Shown: in pieces, positions 16,373 through 27,106 of the stretch
Numbering within the stretch: position 1 is the stretch's first letter
How the letters are laid out: each line of letters opens with the position of its first letter
Source of the DNA: Gammaproteobacteria bacterium
GTDB lineage: Bacteria > Pseudomonadota > Gammaproteobacteria > Burkholderiales > Rhodocyclaceae
Assembly (NCBI GenBank): GCA_018825305.1
Contig: JAHJEO010000018.1
Coordinates: 62,001 to 126,000 of the forward strand
Direction of reading: 5' to 3'
Length of the DNA stretch: 64,000 nt
Made by a program: the position numbers and the translations under genes
Notes under the pieces: model-generated
The model's input: the letters and a program-made list of their open reading frames with translations, nothing else
Database searches by the model: none
Told to the model about the DNA's origin: nothing

Positions 16373-17866
16373 TTATCTCAGCTTGATGACCTGCCGGGGG
16401 TAGGGACGGTAGAGGCGCAATTCGGCCGGCAGGGCTTTCATCGCCTCGCTGGCGGCGGCGCGGCTGGAGTAGTCGCCATATATGACCCCCATGCGTTCCG
16501 AACCCTGCATCGGCACGAAATAGACCCTCAGCTTGGCCGGGTCGAGCAGCGTGTCGGCACGAGTCAGCAGGCTTTCGATGCGCCGCGCCTGGGAACTGTC
16601 GGTCCCGAGAATCTGGACGAACCAGCGATCATCCGGGGCCTGCTCGAACCATTGCTGATGTTCGATCAGTCGTTGCTGCACGGCCTGGGGCAGCTTCTGC
16701 CAGGCGGCGGGAACGAGCGGGGCGGCCAGTTGCGGCACTGGTGGTGCAGCAGACGCAACCGTGGCCTGTGGCAAGGCAGTGGTGGCTCCGCTGGTGGATG
16801 CCGGTTTGTCCGTTGGGGCCGTGGCTGCCGTAGTGTCTCGGGCCGGTGTTTCTGTCGTGGCAGCAGGCAATGCAGCGGACTCGGTGGTTGGTGGCGATAT
16901 GGGTAGTGTCGCGGTGGTTTGTTCAGGTTTGGCTGCCATCACGGGCGTAGCCGAAATTTCGGATTGTTTGGCCACGAACCAAGCCGATGCGGCAAGCAGC
17001 AGTACAAGGAGTAGCGCTCCTCCGGCAAGCCACGCTGGTCGGCCGGAACCCGGCATGGAACCGAATTCCGAGTCGGCGACGGCGGCACGAACGTGTTTGG
17101 CGGTGATCTGGTGGGTGTTCTCGCTGTAGGCGGCGAGCAGGGCCTTGTCGGCGAGGATATTGACGCGCCGCGTCAGCCCGCGCGCAGCGCCGGCGATCTC
17201 GCGGATTGCGGCAGGGGCGAAGACATTCGGACCCTTGTAGCCGGCCGCGCGCATGCGGAAGTCGAGATAGTCGGCGATGTCCTCGCGCACCAGCGGTTCG
17301 AGTGCGAAGTTGTGGGTGATGCGCTCCTTGAGCTGGCGCATGTCCGCCCGCCCGAGTACATCGTTGAGCTCGGGCTGGCCGAACAGCACCAGTTGCATCA
17401 GTTTGTGGCGATTGGATTCGAGATTCGACAGCAGGCGGATTTCTTCGAGCGTTTCCGCCGGCATGGCGTGGGCCTCGTCGATGAGCACCACCACCTGGCG
17501 GCCCCCGGCATAGAGTTCGATCAGGTGGTTCTGCAGAACGCGCAGCATGGCCGAGAGTCGCGTGTGCTCGGGAATCTCCAGCTGCAGTTCGTCGGCGATG
17601 GCATAGAGGATATCGTCGCGCGCCAGCGACGGATTGGCCAGGTAAACAATGGACACACTGGCAGGCAGCCGTTCCATCAGCACCCGGCAAAGCATGGTCT
17701 TGCCGCTGCCGACTTCGCCGCTCACCTTGACGATGCCTTCGTCGTGGGTGATCGCGTACATCAGTGCTTCCAGCGTCGCACCGCGATTGGCACCAGCGAA
17801 GAAGAAGTCGGTGTGCGGCGTGATGCGGAACGGGACTTCGGACAAACCGAAGTGTTCGAGGTACAT
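16373..17866 (-). CDS. mshM: AAA+ ATPase with C-terminal SPOR-like domain (MshM/ExeA-like)
   Basis: 497 aa from ATG 17866 (MYLEHFGLSEVPF, the usual ExeA/MshM N-terminus). Walker A GEVGSGKT is at 50-57, with Walker B VVLIDEAHAMP and a sensor region FGQPEL. A transmembrane helix lies near 277-300, then a Thr/Ala/Pro-rich periplasmic linker. The C-terminal 85 residues (DRWFVQILGTDSSQARRIE...) look like a SPOR peptidoglycan-binding domain. Such proteins help insert or position the secretin through the cell wall. It lies directly upstream of the secretin gene. Confidence 0.85.
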   Translation of the reverse strand: MYLEHFGLSEVPFRITPHTDFFFAGANRGATLEALMYAITHDEGIVKVSGEVGSGKTMLCRVLMERLPASVSIVYLANPSLARDDILYAIADELQLEIPEHTRLSAMLRVLQNHLIELYAGGRQVVVLIDEAHAMPAETLEEIRLLSNLESNRHKLMQLVLFGQPELNDVLGRADMRQLKERITHNFALEPLVREDIADYLDFRMRAAGYKGPNVFAPAAIREIAGAARGLTRRVNILADKALLAAYSENTHQITAKHVRAAVADSEFGSMPGSGRPAWLAGGALLLVLLLAASAWFVAKQSEISATPVMAAKPEQTTATLPISPPTTESAALPAATTETPARDTTAATAPTDKPASTSGATTALPQATVASAAPPVPQLAAPLVPAAWQKLPQAVQQRLIEHQQWFEQAPDDRWFVQILGTDSSQARRIESLLTRADTLLDPAKLRVYFVPMQGSERMGVIYGDYSSRAAASEAMKALPAELRLYRPYPRQVIKLR

Positions 17867-17900
17867 GGTTGCCGGGCCTATGGGTGATCGGATGACAGGT

Positions 17901-19346
17901 TCACTCGTCCGCGCGGGAAAGCGTCTCGATGCGATTGTAGAGCGTCGTGCGGTTAACGCCCAGCAGTTTGGCGGCGTGGCTGATGTTGCCCTGCGCCAGA
18001 TCCTGGGCGGCATTGATGTAGGCGCGCTCCCATTGGCGCAGCAGGCGGTCGAGGCTGAAGTCGCCCGCAGGGCCGAGCTTTCGCAGGTGGGCCAGCGCAA
18101 GCTTGTTGAAGGCCGCCGGCTCGTCGGGAAGTGCCTCTTGCGTGGCCGCCGGTGTTTCGCCTTCATCGAGCTCGTCATCGAGTTCGGATCGGCCGATGGT
18201 TGAGGCCGGATGCTTGGTTGTCAGCCTGATGACGATGTTGCGCAGTTCGCGGACATTGCCGGGAAAGGCGTAGTCGAGCCAGCTTTGGCGGGCTTCGGCA
18301 GAAAGCGTGAATGGCTGGGTGCCAAACAGGCGGGCAAATTCATCGCGAAAATGATCGAGCAGCAACACGCGGTCATTGCCCAGTTCGCGTACCGGCGGAA
18401 CGCTCACTGTGAACACCGAGAGTCGATGATAAAGATCGGCGCGAAAACGGCCCTCGCGCACTTCCTTCTTGAGGTCGCGGTTGGTCGCCGCAATCACGCG
18501 GGTACGGGCAGTGCGTGACTGGGTTTCGCCGACGCGCTGGTATTCACCGTTTTCAAGCACGCGCAACAGTTTGGGCTGCAAGTCGAGCGGCAACTCGCCG
18601 ATCTCGTCGAGAAACAGTGTGCCGTCGGCGGCGTCTTCGAAATAGCCCGTACGGGCGCCGGCGGCGCCGGTGAAGGCGCCCTTGGCGTGACCGAACAGCG
18701 TCGGCTCGACCAGCGATGGTGCGATTGCGGCGCAATTGAGCGCGAAATAGGGGCGACCCGCGCGATCCGACAGGCGATGCAGCGCATTGGCGACGAGTTC
18801 CTTGCCGCTGCCTGACTCTCCCTCGATCAGCACCGGAAACGGTGCATTGGCGAATTGCCGCAACTGCAGCCGCAGCTTCTGCATCGGGGCGCTGTCGCCG
18901 ATGAGCTGGGCGTCGGGGGCGGCGACCTGCTCGCCGGGTGCGCCGACCGCAAGCATTTGCAGCAGCAACTGCAGCAAATGCTGTGGATCCGCCGGCTTGG
19001 CGACGAAATCGGTGGCGCCTAGCACCCGGGCGTGGCGGGCATTGGCATCGTCGTTCTGGCCTGACAGCACGATGATGCCGATATCCGGCACCCGGGCCAG
19101 CAGTTCCGAAATCAGGGCGAAACCTTCGTCGGGGCGATGCGGCCGCGGCGGCAGGCCGAGGTCTACCAGGGCGGCAACGGGTTTGTGCTCTAGCTGATCA
19201 AGCCGCTGCAACGCCTCGCTGCGGGAACTTGCCGAAACGATGTCGAATTCGTTGCCAAGGAAATACCGGAGCGAATCGACGATCAGCGGATCGTCGTCGA
19301 CGATCAGCAGAACGGGTAGCGGGGCGGGCGTCGGGTGGTCGCTCAA
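17901..19346 (-). CDS. sigma-54-dependent response regulator (NtrC/PrsR-like)
   Basis: 481 aa. It has a receiver domain (phospho-acceptor Asp62 in VDLGLPP), an AAA+ domain with Walker A GESGSGKE at 176-183 and the sigma-54-contacting GAFTGA at 223-228, and a Fis-type helix-turn-helix at the C-terminus ([17 protein letters not shown]). The receiver has the LGLPPxPxxPDEGF layout of PrsR regulators. It heads the pilus gene block and could regulate it with the kinase at 17-1711; this is inference. I found no convincing GG-N10-GC (-24/-12) promoter between it and the ATPase gene. Confidence 0.88.
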   Translation of the reverse strand: MSDHPTPAPLPVLLIVDDDPLIVDSLRYFLGNEFDIVSASSRSEALQRLDQLEHKPVAALVDLGLPPRPHRPDEGFALISELLARVPDIGIIVLSGQNDDANARHARVLGATDFVAKPADPQHLLQLLLQMLAVGAPGEQVAAPDAQLIGDSAPMQKLRLQLRQFANAPFPVLIEGESGSGKELVANALHRLSDRAGRPYFALNCAAIAPSLVEPTLFGHAKGAFTGAAGARTGYFEDAADGTLFLDEIGELPLDLQPKLLRVLENGEYQRVGETQSRTARTRVIAATNRDLKKEVREGRFRADLYHRLSVFTVSVPPVRELGNDRVLLLDHFRDEFARLFGTQPFTLSAEARQSWLDYAFPGNVRELRNIVIRLTTKHPASTIGRSELDDELDEGETPAATQEALPDEPAAFNKLALAHLRKLGPAGDFSLDRLLRQWERAYINAAQDLAQGNISHAAKLLGVNRTTLYNRIETLSRADE

Positions 19347-19418
19347 GAGCGTGCAGGCCGGTTCGTATAGGGGCAGATGGCTCGGATGATACAGGAGCTC
19401 GCGGGCCGGGTAGGTATC

Positions 19419-19446
19419 GTTTCATGCCAATTGCTTGGTGTGAAAC
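19419..19446. promoter_or_regulatory. imperfect inverted repeat in divergent regulator/mla promoter region
   Basis: GTTTCATGCCAA, a 4-base spacer, then TTGGTGTGAAAC: 12-base arms with two mismatches. A TAGAAT hexamer follows at 19465-19470, 16 bases before the mlaF ATG. It could be an operator for either the regulator gene or the mla operon. Confidence 0.4.
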
Positions 19447-19485
19447 TGGTAGTTGTCGTTCTGTTAGAATCGCCGGTCGAAAAAA

Positions 19486-20319
19486 ATGACCATGAACAAC
19501 GATTCCCTTATCCGCCTCACCGACGTCAACTTCGCCTACGATCAGCGGCCGATCCTTACCGGGATCAACCTGGAGATTCCGCGTGGCAAGGTGGTGGCGA
19601 TCATGGGGCTTTCCGGTTGTGGCAAGACCACCACGCTGCGCCTTATCGGTGGCCAGGTCCGTGCGTCCTCGGGCGAGGTCAGGGTCGATAGTCAGGTTGT
19701 GAATGACCTCGATTCCGACGGTCTCTATCAGCTGCGCCGGCGCATGGGCATGTTGTTCCAGTTCGGCGCCCTGTTTACGGATATGTCGGTCTACGACAAT
19801 GTTGCGTTCCAGATGCGCGAGCACACCGATCTGCCGGAGGAGCTGATTCACGACATGGTGATGATGAAGCTGCATGCCGTCGGATTGCGCGGTGCGCACA
19901 ATCTCATGCCTTCAGAATTGTCCGGCGGCATGGCGCGGCGCGTGGCGCTGGCGCGCGCCATCGCCCTCGACCCGATGCTTATCATGTACGACGAGCCGTT
20001 CGCCGGTCTCGACCCGATTTCGCTATCCATCGTCGGTGAACTGATCCGCAAGCTCAACGACGCGCTCGGCATCAGTTCCATCGTGGTGACCCATGACGTG
20101 CAGGAGTCGTTGAAGATCGTCGATTACGTTTACTTCGTCGCCGCCGGCAAGATCGTGGCCGAGGGCACCGCCGATGAGATCCGCGACTCGACCGAGCCTT
20201 TCGTGCATCAGTTCATCTGGGGCGAGCCTGACGGGCCGGTGAATTTCCATTACCCGGCGATGCGTCCCTACGCCGAGGAAATGCTGTCCGGACCCGGCAG
20301 GAAGCAGGTGTGGTGGTGA
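19486..20319 (+). CDS. mlaF: phospholipid ABC transporter ATP-binding protein MlaF
   Basis: 277 aa. Walker [10 protein letters not shown] at 41-49, signature [14 protein letters not shown], Walker [13 protein letters not shown] and the switch His in VVTHD. It powers phospholipid transport between the inner membrane and MlaC, maintaining outer-membrane lipid asymmetry. It is the first gene of mlaFEDACB, and its end overlaps the mlaE start by 10 bases. The order FEDA-C-B, with mlaA inside the operon, is usual for betaproteobacteria. Confidence 0.95.
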   Translation: MTMNNDSLIRLTDVNFAYDQRPILTGINLEIPRGKVVAIMGLSGCGKTTTLRLIGGQVRASSGEVRVDSQVVNDLDSDGLYQLRRRMGMLFQFGALFTDMSVYDNVAFQMREHTDLPEELIHDMVMMKLHAVGLRGAHNLMPSELSGGMARRVALARAIALDPMLIMYDEPFAGLDPISLSIVGELIRKLNDALGISSIVVTHDVQESLKIVDYVYFVAAGKIVAEGTADEIRDSTEPFVHQFIWGEPDGPVNFHYPAMRPYAEEMLSGPGRKQVWW

Positions 20320-21104
20320 ACGTCCTGCGACGAATCCTGGAATCCCTCGGCCGCCGCGTCACTAGCCGGCTTTGGCGGCTTGGCTTCGCTGCCCGGTTCC
20401 TGCTTGCCACCCTGCTGCATTCCGGCACGGCGCTGAAGCGTTTCCAGCTGACCATCCGCGAGATCTATTTCACCGGCGTCCTGTCGCTGATCATCATCCT
20501 GGTCTCCGGCCTTTTCGTCGGCATGGTGCTGGGCCTGCAGGGTTACGATACGCTGCAGCGCTATGGATCGAGCGAGGCGTTGGGCATCCTCGTCGCACTG
20601 TCGCTGGTGCGCGAACTGGGACCGGTGGTCGCCGCACTGCTGTTCGCCAGCCGCGCCGGCTCGGCGATCACGGCAGAAATCGGCCTGATGAAGGCGACCG
20701 AGCAGCTTTCTGCCATGGAAATGATGGCCGTCAATCCGATCGCCCGCGTGGTCGCGCCGCGTTTCTGGGCCGGGGTGATCTCGATGCCGCTGCTGGCGGC
20801 GCTGTTTTCTGCCATGGGCATCTTCGGTGGCTACCTGGTCGGCGTGCAGTTGATTGGCGTCGACGAGGGCTCGTTCTGGTCGCAGATGCAGGCCTCGGTC
20901 GATTTTCGCGAAGACATCATGAATGGTGTCATCAAGAGCTTCGTCTTCGGCGTGATCGTCAGCTGGATCGCCGTGTTCGAAGGCTATGACGCCGATCCGA
21001 CGGCCGAAGGGGTCTCAGGCGCGACGACGCGCACCGTGGTGACGTCGTCGCTGGCCATCCTCTTCGCCGATTTCATTCTTACCGCATTCATGTTCAGGGG
21101 TTAG
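20310..21104 (+). CDS. mlaE: phospholipid ABC transporter permease MlaE
   Basis: 264 aa of the MlaE/DUF140 family with about five to six membrane helices. It has a conserved central loop ([24 protein letters not shown]) and a C-terminal [20 protein letters not shown] motif typical of the family. Start taken at GTG 20310; GTG 20316 is also possible. It forms the membrane channel with MlaF and MlaD. Confidence 0.94.
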   Translation: MVVNVLRRILESLGRRVTSRLWRLGFAARFLLATLLHSGTALKRFQLTIREIYFTGVLSLIIILVSGLFVGMVLGLQGYDTLQRYGSSEALGILVALSLVRELGPVVAALLFASRAGSAITAEIGLMKATEQLSAMEMMAVNPIARVVAPRFWAGVISMPLLAALFSAMGIFGGYLVGVQLIGVDEGSFWSQMQASVDFREDIMNGVIKSFVFGVIVSWIAVFEGYDADPTAEGVSGATTRTVVTSSLAILFADFILTAFMFRG

Positions 21105-21106
21105 CC

Positions 21107-21583
21107 ATGAACCGTGCCACCATCGATCTGTGGGTTGGAGTCTTCGTCGCCATCGGGCTGGGCTCCCTTCTTTTTCTTGGCCTCAAGGTCGGCAATCTGT
21201 CGATGTCGAGCGCAGGGGAAACATATCGGCTGCAGGCCGAATTTGATAATATCGGCGGCCTCAAGGTGCGGGCGCCGGTGAAGAGTGCGGGGGTTGTCGT
21301 TGGGCGGGTTTCGGACATCCGGCTGGATTCGGAGTCCTACCGGGCTGTGGTGTCGATGAATGTCGACAGCCGCTTCAAGTTTCCCCGCGACACTATCCTG
21401 ACCATCAACACCTCGGGCCTGCTCGGCGAGCAATACATCGGTTTCGAGGTTGGCGGCGACAGCGAGTTGTTCAAGGACGGCGTGACGGTGAAGAAGACGC
21501 AGTCGGCCGTGGTGCTGGAAAAGCTGATCAGCCAATTCATGTTCAACAAAGCGTCCGAAGGCGACGGCAGCGACAAAAAATAA
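21107..21583 (+). CDS. mlaD: MCE-domain phospholipid-binding protein MlaD
   Basis: 158 aa. One N-terminal transmembrane helix (about 8-27) anchors a single MCE domain (about 38-118, AEFDNIGGLKVRAPVKSAGVVVG...). The C-terminal tail with KKTQSAVVLEKLISQFMF matches the helix that forms the hexamer pore. It starts two bases after the mlaE stop. Confidence 0.95.
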   Translation: MNRATIDLWVGVFVAIGLGSLLFLGLKVGNLSMSSAGETYRLQAEFDNIGGLKVRAPVKSAGVVVGRVSDIRLDSESYRAVVSMNVDSRFKFPRDTILTINTSGLLGEQYIGFEVGGDSELFKDGVTVKKTQSAVVLEKLISQFMFNKASEGDGSDKK

Positions 21584-21594
21584 GGGGAACCCCC

Positions 21595-22302
21595 GTGACG
21601 AAACTGCACATCAAGCGAATCCCGGTGCTGGTCTGCGCGGCTCTGTTGCTGGGCGGCTGCGCGACTTCCGGCAACCCCAAGGATCCGATCGAAGGCTTCA
21701 ATCGTGCCATGTACGGCATCAACGAAGCCGTCGACAAGGTGGCCATCAGGCCCGTCGCCAGGGCCTACGATTTTGTCCTGCCCTCGCCGGTCAAGCGCGG
21801 CGTCGCCAATGTCTTCGGCAACATCGACGATGTCTTCATCGGCGTGAACAACCTGTTGCAGGGCAAGGGCAAGGACGGTATTACCGACCTCGGCCGCTTC
21901 GTGCTCAACAGCACCATCGGCATCTTCGGCATCTTCGACATCGCCAGCAACATCGGCATGGAAAAGCACGATGAAGACTTCGGCCAGACCTTCGGTCGCT
22001 GGGGTGTCGGTTCCGGCGCCTATGTGGTCGTGCCCTTCTTCGGGCCGCGCACGGCGCGCGACACGGTGGGCCTGCTGCTCGACATCAAGGCCGACCCCAT
22101 CGCCAACATCAACGACGTGCCGTCACGCAACGCTTTGCTGGTCACGCGCATCATCAGCGACCGCGCCACGCTGCTGCCAGCCGACAAGGTGATCGAGGAG
22201 GCCGCGCTCGACAAGTACGCCTACATGCGCGACGGCTATCTGCAGCGCCGCCGCAACCTGATCCACGACGGCAATCCGCCGCGCGAAAAGGAGGAGTTTT
22301 AA
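21595..22302 (+). CDS. mlaA: outer-membrane lipoprotein MlaA (VacJ)
   Basis: 235 aa from GTG 21595. Lipobox LLGGC gives a lipidated Cys near residue 19. The VacJ family core follows: DPIEGFNRAMYGINEAVD, then NNLLQGK, and GRWGVGSGAYVVVPFFGPRTARD. MlaA removes phospholipid from the outer leaflet and passes it to MlaC. A ribosome site AAGGGGAAC precedes the start. Confidence 0.95.
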   Translation: MTKLHIKRIPVLVCAALLLGGCATSGNPKDPIEGFNRAMYGINEAVDKVAIRPVARAYDFVLPSPVKRGVANVFGNIDDVFIGVNNLLQGKGKDGITDLGRFVLNSTIGIFGIFDIASNIGMEKHDEDFGQTFGRWGVGSGAYVVVPFFGPRTARDTVGLLLDIKADPIANINDVPSRNALLVTRIISDRATLLPADKVIEEAALDKYAYMRDGYLQRRRNLIHDGNPPREKEEF

Positions 22303-22305
22303 GTC

Positions 22306-22944
22306 GTGAACAAGAAGAATTACTCCGTGAAGTGGCTGCTTGGCTGCTTCGCTGCACTTGCCGTCAGCACCGGCGCGCTGGCTGACGATGCCACGCCGGA
22401 TGTGCTGATCAAGAACGTCACCAACGAGGTGCTTGAGATCGTGCGCAAGGACCGCGACATCCAGTCCGGCAACACGAAAAAGGCCATCGACCTGGTCGAG
22501 GCCAAGGTGCTGCCGCATTTCAACTTCACGCGCATGACCCAACTGGCGATGGCGCGGGACTGGCGACAGGCGACCCCGGCGCAGCAGAAGACGCTGATCG
22601 ACGAATTCCGTTCGCTGCTGGTGCGCACCTATTCCAAGGCGCTGACCGAATACAAGAACCAGACCATCGAGTTCAAGCCTTTCAAGATGCAGGCGGGTGA
22701 AACCGACGTCAAGGTGCGGACCCAGATCGACCAATCCGGGGCCAAGCCGATCGGCCTCGACTACTATCTGGAGAAATTGCCGAACGGTTGGAAGGTCTAT
22801 GACATCGAGGTCGGCGGCATCAGTCTGGTCACCACCTACCGCGGCTCCTTCGGCAGCGAAGTGCGCCAGAGCGGAATTGACGGACTGATCAAGACCTTGC
22901 AGTCGAAGAATGCCTCCGGCGAGGCTGCGGCCACCAAGAAATGA
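22306..22944 (+). CDS. mlaC: periplasmic phospholipid-binding protein MlaC
   Basis: 212 aa from GTG 22306. Signal peptide ends ALADDA. It is a Ttg2D/MlaC family protein with FTRMTQLAMARDWRQATPAQQ and the C-terminal YDIEVGGISLVTTYRGSF motif. It shuttles phospholipid between MlaA and MlaFEDB. Its stop overlaps an ATG (22941) that opens a 23-codon frame ending on the mlaB start. Confidence 0.94.
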   Translation: MNKKNYSVKWLLGCFAALAVSTGALADDATPDVLIKNVTNEVLEIVRKDRDIQSGNTKKAIDLVEAKVLPHFNFTRMTQLAMARDWRQATPAQQKTLIDEFRSLLVRTYSKALTEYKNQTIEFKPFKMQAGETDVKVRTQIDQSGAKPIGLDYYLEKLPNGWKVYDIEVGGISLVTTYRGSFGSEVRQSGIDGLIKTLQSKNASGEAAATKK

Positions 22945-23012
22945 GCTTTTCCGTTCGCGCCTGCCGCTGCCGTTTCTCCGCGTCGCGGGCTTGTCTGGCC
23001 CTGCCGGCATGA
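22941..23012 (+). other. possible 23-codon leader frame coupling mlaC to mlaB
   Basis: The ATG overlaps the mlaC stop (ATGA at 22941-22944). The frame reads MSFSVRACRC... and its TGA overlaps the mlaB ATG (ATGA at 23009-23012). The mlaB start has no good ribosome site, so ribosomes may be relayed through this frame. It has the same geometry as the family B leaders but no sequence match to them. Translation is unproven. Confidence 0.35.
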
Positions 23013-23290
23013 TTCGTGTCGCAAACGATCGCATTGCCGTCGAGGGATCGATGACCCTGCCCGGAGCGACGGCCCTGTTGAATGAGGGCAAGGCGCTGCT
23101 GGCTCAGGGCGTGACCGTCGTCGATCTGGCTGGCGTGACCGAAGTGGACTCCTCGGGAATTTCAGTTGTCTTCGGCTGGCTGCGAGCCGCGCGGGACGCC
23201 GGCAAGTCGATCCGCATCACTAATGTCCCCGCCAATTTCATTAGTCTCGCCGAAGTCTACGGCGTGACCGAGCAGTTGCCGCTCGGCTGA
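23009..23290 (+). CDS. mlaB: STAS-domain protein MlaB
   Basis: 93 aa from ATG 23009. A single STAS domain includes the VTEVDSSGISVVFGWLRAA motif whose Ser/Gly loop contacts MlaF. It is a cytoplasmic regulator or stabiliser of the MlaFED complex. Starts further upstream in frame would overlap mlaC and add a non-STAS, Arg-rich extension, so the shorter start is preferred. Confidence 0.9.
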   Translation: MIRVANDRIAVEGSMTLPGATALLNEGKALLAQGVTVVDLAGVTEVDSSGISVVFGWLRAARDAGKSIRITNVPANFISLAEVYGVTEQLPLG

Positions 23291-23330
23291 CGGGCGCGGC
23301 GCCTGCTCCGTTTTCCTTCGTTGTCCCATC

Positions 23331-24062
23331 ATGGTTCCCGCCCTTCGCGTCGTCGGCGTCGCCAAGCGTTTTGGCGTGACCCAGGCGCTGGCCGGCATCG
23401 ATCTTGAAGTCGCCCAAGGCGACTTCTTCGGCTTGCTCGGCCCCAACGGTGCCGGTAAGACCACGCTGATCTCGGCCTTGGCCGGGCTGGTACGGGCCGA
23501 TGCCGGCCATCTCGAAGTGATGGGCCACGATGTCCAGGCAGATTATCGCCAGGCCCGCCTCAAACTCGGCGTGGTGCCGCAGGAGCTGGTGTTCGACCCA
23601 TTCTTTTCGGTGCGACAGACGCTGCGCATCCAGTCCGGCTACTACGGCATCCGCCACAATGACGACTGGATCGACGAAATCCTCGCCAACCTCGACCTGA
23701 CCGGCAAGGCCGAGGACAACATGCGTTCGCTCTCTGGCGGCATGAAACGTCGCGTGCTGGTGGCGCAGGCGCTGGTGCACAAGCCACCGGTGATCGTCCT
23801 TGACGAGCCGACCGCCGGCGTCGACGTCGAGTTGCGCCAGGGCCTGTGGCGCTTCATCCGCCGCCTCAACGGCGAGGGCCACACCATCGTCCTGACCACG
23901 CACTACCTGGAGGAGGCAGAGGCCAATTGCAGCCGCATCGCCATGATGAAGGCGGGACGAGTGGTCGCGCTCGATACCACGGCGAAACTGCTGGCGCGTT
24001 TCGGCGGCGGCACCACCAGCCTCGAAGACGCCTTCATGCGCGTGATGAAGGAAGCCGCGTGA
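23331..24062 (+). CDS. ABC-2 type transporter ATP-binding protein (YadG-like)
   Basis: 243 aa. Walker A GPNGAGKTT, signature LSGGMKRRVLVAQA, Walker B VIVLDEPTAGVD and the switch His in LTTHYLEEAE. It pairs with the permease at 24166. YadGH-like exporters have no settled substrate. Conservation next to mlaB is common in betaproteobacteria and hints at a cell-envelope role. Its stop is overlapped by a GTG that opens the family B leader frame. Confidence 0.93.
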   Translation: MVPALRVVGVAKRFGVTQALAGIDLEVAQGDFFGLLGPNGAGKTTLISALAGLVRADAGHLEVMGHDVQADYRQARLKLGVVPQELVFDPFFSVRQTLRIQSGYYGIRHNDDWIDEILANLDLTGKAEDNMRSLSGGMKRRVLVAQALVHKPPVIVLDEPTAGVDVELRQGLWRFIRRLNGEGHTIVLTTHYLEEAEANCSRIAMMKAGRVVALDTTAKLLARFGGGTTSLEDAFMRVMKEAA

Positions 24063-24169
24063 TTATTGGCCCCCCACGCTCACTTCGCTCGCTGCCCCCC
24101 ACGGGGGGGCGCATTCCGCCTTGCCCTCCAACTCGGCGAGGGCCCCGGGGCGGCCTGGCGGCGAAATGA
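24059..24169 (+). repeat. family B start-codon leader element between ABC ATPase and permease genes
   Basis: The element proper runs from TTGGCCCCCCACGCTC (24066) through GCCCCCCACGGGGGGGC to GGGGCGGCCTGGCGG. A 36-codon frame begins with a GTG overlapping the ATPase stop (GTGA, 24059) and ends with a TGA overlapping the permease ATG (ATGA, 24166-24169). It reads ...[11 protein letters not shown]..., the same SLPPTGGR core as the copies at 9804 and 33646. Confidence 0.85.
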
Positions 24170-24921
24170 TCGGCTTCCTCACCCTGCTACGGAAGGAAAT
24201 CCTGCGCTTCTGGAAGGTCGGCTTCCAGACCGTGGCCGCGCCTGTAGTCACAGCCTTGCTCTATCTGCTGATCTTCTCGCACGTGCTGGCGGATCACGTT
24301 CGCGTCTATGACGACGTTCCCTACACCGCCTTCCTCGTGCCCGGTCTGGTGATGATGTCGGTGCTGCAGAACGCCTTCGCCAACTCGTCGTCGTCGCTGA
24401 TTCAGTCCAAGGTCACCGGCAGCGTCGTATTCATGCTGCTGGCACCGATTTCCTACCGCGCCTTCTGGGCCGCTTATGTCGCGGCCGCCGCGCTGCGTGG
24501 CCTGCTGGTCGGGCTCGGCGTGTTTGTGGTGACGCTCGGCTTTACCGGTGCCCACTTGGCCGCGCCGCTGTGGATACTCGTTTTCGCGCTGCTCGGTGCT
24601 GCGGTGCTCGGTACGCTGGGCGTCATCGCCGGCATCTGGGCCGACAAGTTCGACCAGCTCGCGGCCTTCCAGAACTTCCTGATCATGCCGCTGACCTTCC
24701 TCTCCGGCGTCTTCTATTCGACCCACTCGCTGCCGCCGTTCTGGCAGCAGGTGTCGCACTGGAACCCGGTCTTTTACATGATCGACGGCTTCCGTTACGG
24801 CTTTTTCGCCATGTCCGACGTGTCGCCATGGCAAAGTCTGGCGGTGGTCGGGGTATGCTTCATTCTTCTTGCCGCCTTGACCCTGGAGCTGCTGCGGCGC
24901 GGCTACAAACTGAGGATGTGA
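24166..24921 (+). CDS. ABC-2 type transporter permease (YadH-like)
   Basis: 251 aa from ATG 24166 (MIGFLTLLRKEILRFWKVG). Six hydrophobic segments and the ABC-2 family motif FLIMPLTFLSGVFYSTHSLPPFWQ are present. An in-frame upstream start would run through the family B repeat and is rejected. It partners the ATPase at 23331, and their normal coupling is interrupted by the repeat. Confidence 0.92.
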   Translation: MIGFLTLLRKEILRFWKVGFQTVAAPVVTALLYLLIFSHVLADHVRVYDDVPYTAFLVPGLVMMSVLQNAFANSSSSLIQSKVTGSVVFMLLAPISYRAFWAAYVAAAALRGLLVGLGVFVVTLGFTGAHLAAPLWILVFALLGAAVLGTLGVIAGIWADKFDQLAAFQNFLIMPLTFLSGVFYSTHSLPPFWQQVSHWNPVFYMIDGFRYGFFAMSDVSPWQSLAVVGVCFILLAALTLELLRRGYKLRM

Positions 24922-24923
24922 CC

Positions 24924-26460
<1,537 letters not shown>

Positions 26461-26464
26461 CGCC

Positions 26465-27106
26465 ATGGACGGAATAACCATCGCCCTGTCGAAGGGCCGC
26501 ATCTTCGAAGAGACGCTGCCGCTGCTCGCGGCCGCCGGCATCGTGCCGAGCGAGGATCCCGAGTCCTCGCGCAAGCTCATCATCGATACCAACCGGCCGG
26601 ACGTGCGCGTGGTCATCGTGCGCGCTTCCGACGTGCCGACCTACGTCCAGTACGGCGCGGCCGACCTCGGCATCGCCGGCAAGGACGTGCTGCTCGAACA
26701 CGGTGGCACCGGCCTCTACCAGCCGCTCGACCTCAAGATCGCCAAGTGCCGCATGTGCGTCGCCGCCCCGGCCGGCTTCGACTACGCTGCGGCCGTGCGT
26801 CGCGGCGCACGCCTGCGCGTCGCCACCAAATACATCAACACCGCCCGCGAGCACTTCGCTGCCAAGGGCGTGCATGTCGACCTGATCAAGCTCTACGGCT
26901 CGATGGAACTGGCGCCGCTGGCCGGCTTGGCCGAGGCCATCGTCGATCTGGTGTCGTCGGGTGGAACGCTCAAGGCCAACAACCTGGTCGAGGTCGAGGA
27001 CATCATGCCGATCTCCTCGCGCCTGGTGGTCAACCAGGCCGCGCTCAAGCTCAAGCGCGAGTTGCTGCAGCCGGTGATCGACGCCTTCGCCGGAGCGGTG
27101 AAATGA
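26465..27106 (+). CDS. hisG: ATP phosphoribosyltransferase, short form HisG
   Basis: 213 aa. The length and the lack of a C-terminal ACT-like regulatory domain identify the short form, which needs HisZ as regulatory subunit. No hisZ lies in this window. Motifs [24 protein letters not shown] and the PRPP loop [14 protein letters not shown] are present. First step of histidine biosynthesis. It overlaps hisD (ATGA). Confidence 0.96.
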   Translation: MDGITIALSKGRIFEETLPLLAAAGIVPSEDPESSRKLIIDTNRPDVRVVIVRASDVPTYVQYGAADLGIAGKDVLLEHGGTGLYQPLDLKIAKCRMCVAAPAGFDYAAAVRRGARLRVATKYINTAREHFAAKGVHVDLIKLYGSMELAPLAGLAEAIVDLVSSGGTLKANNLVEVEDIMPISSRLVVNQAALKLKRELLQPVIDAFAGAVK

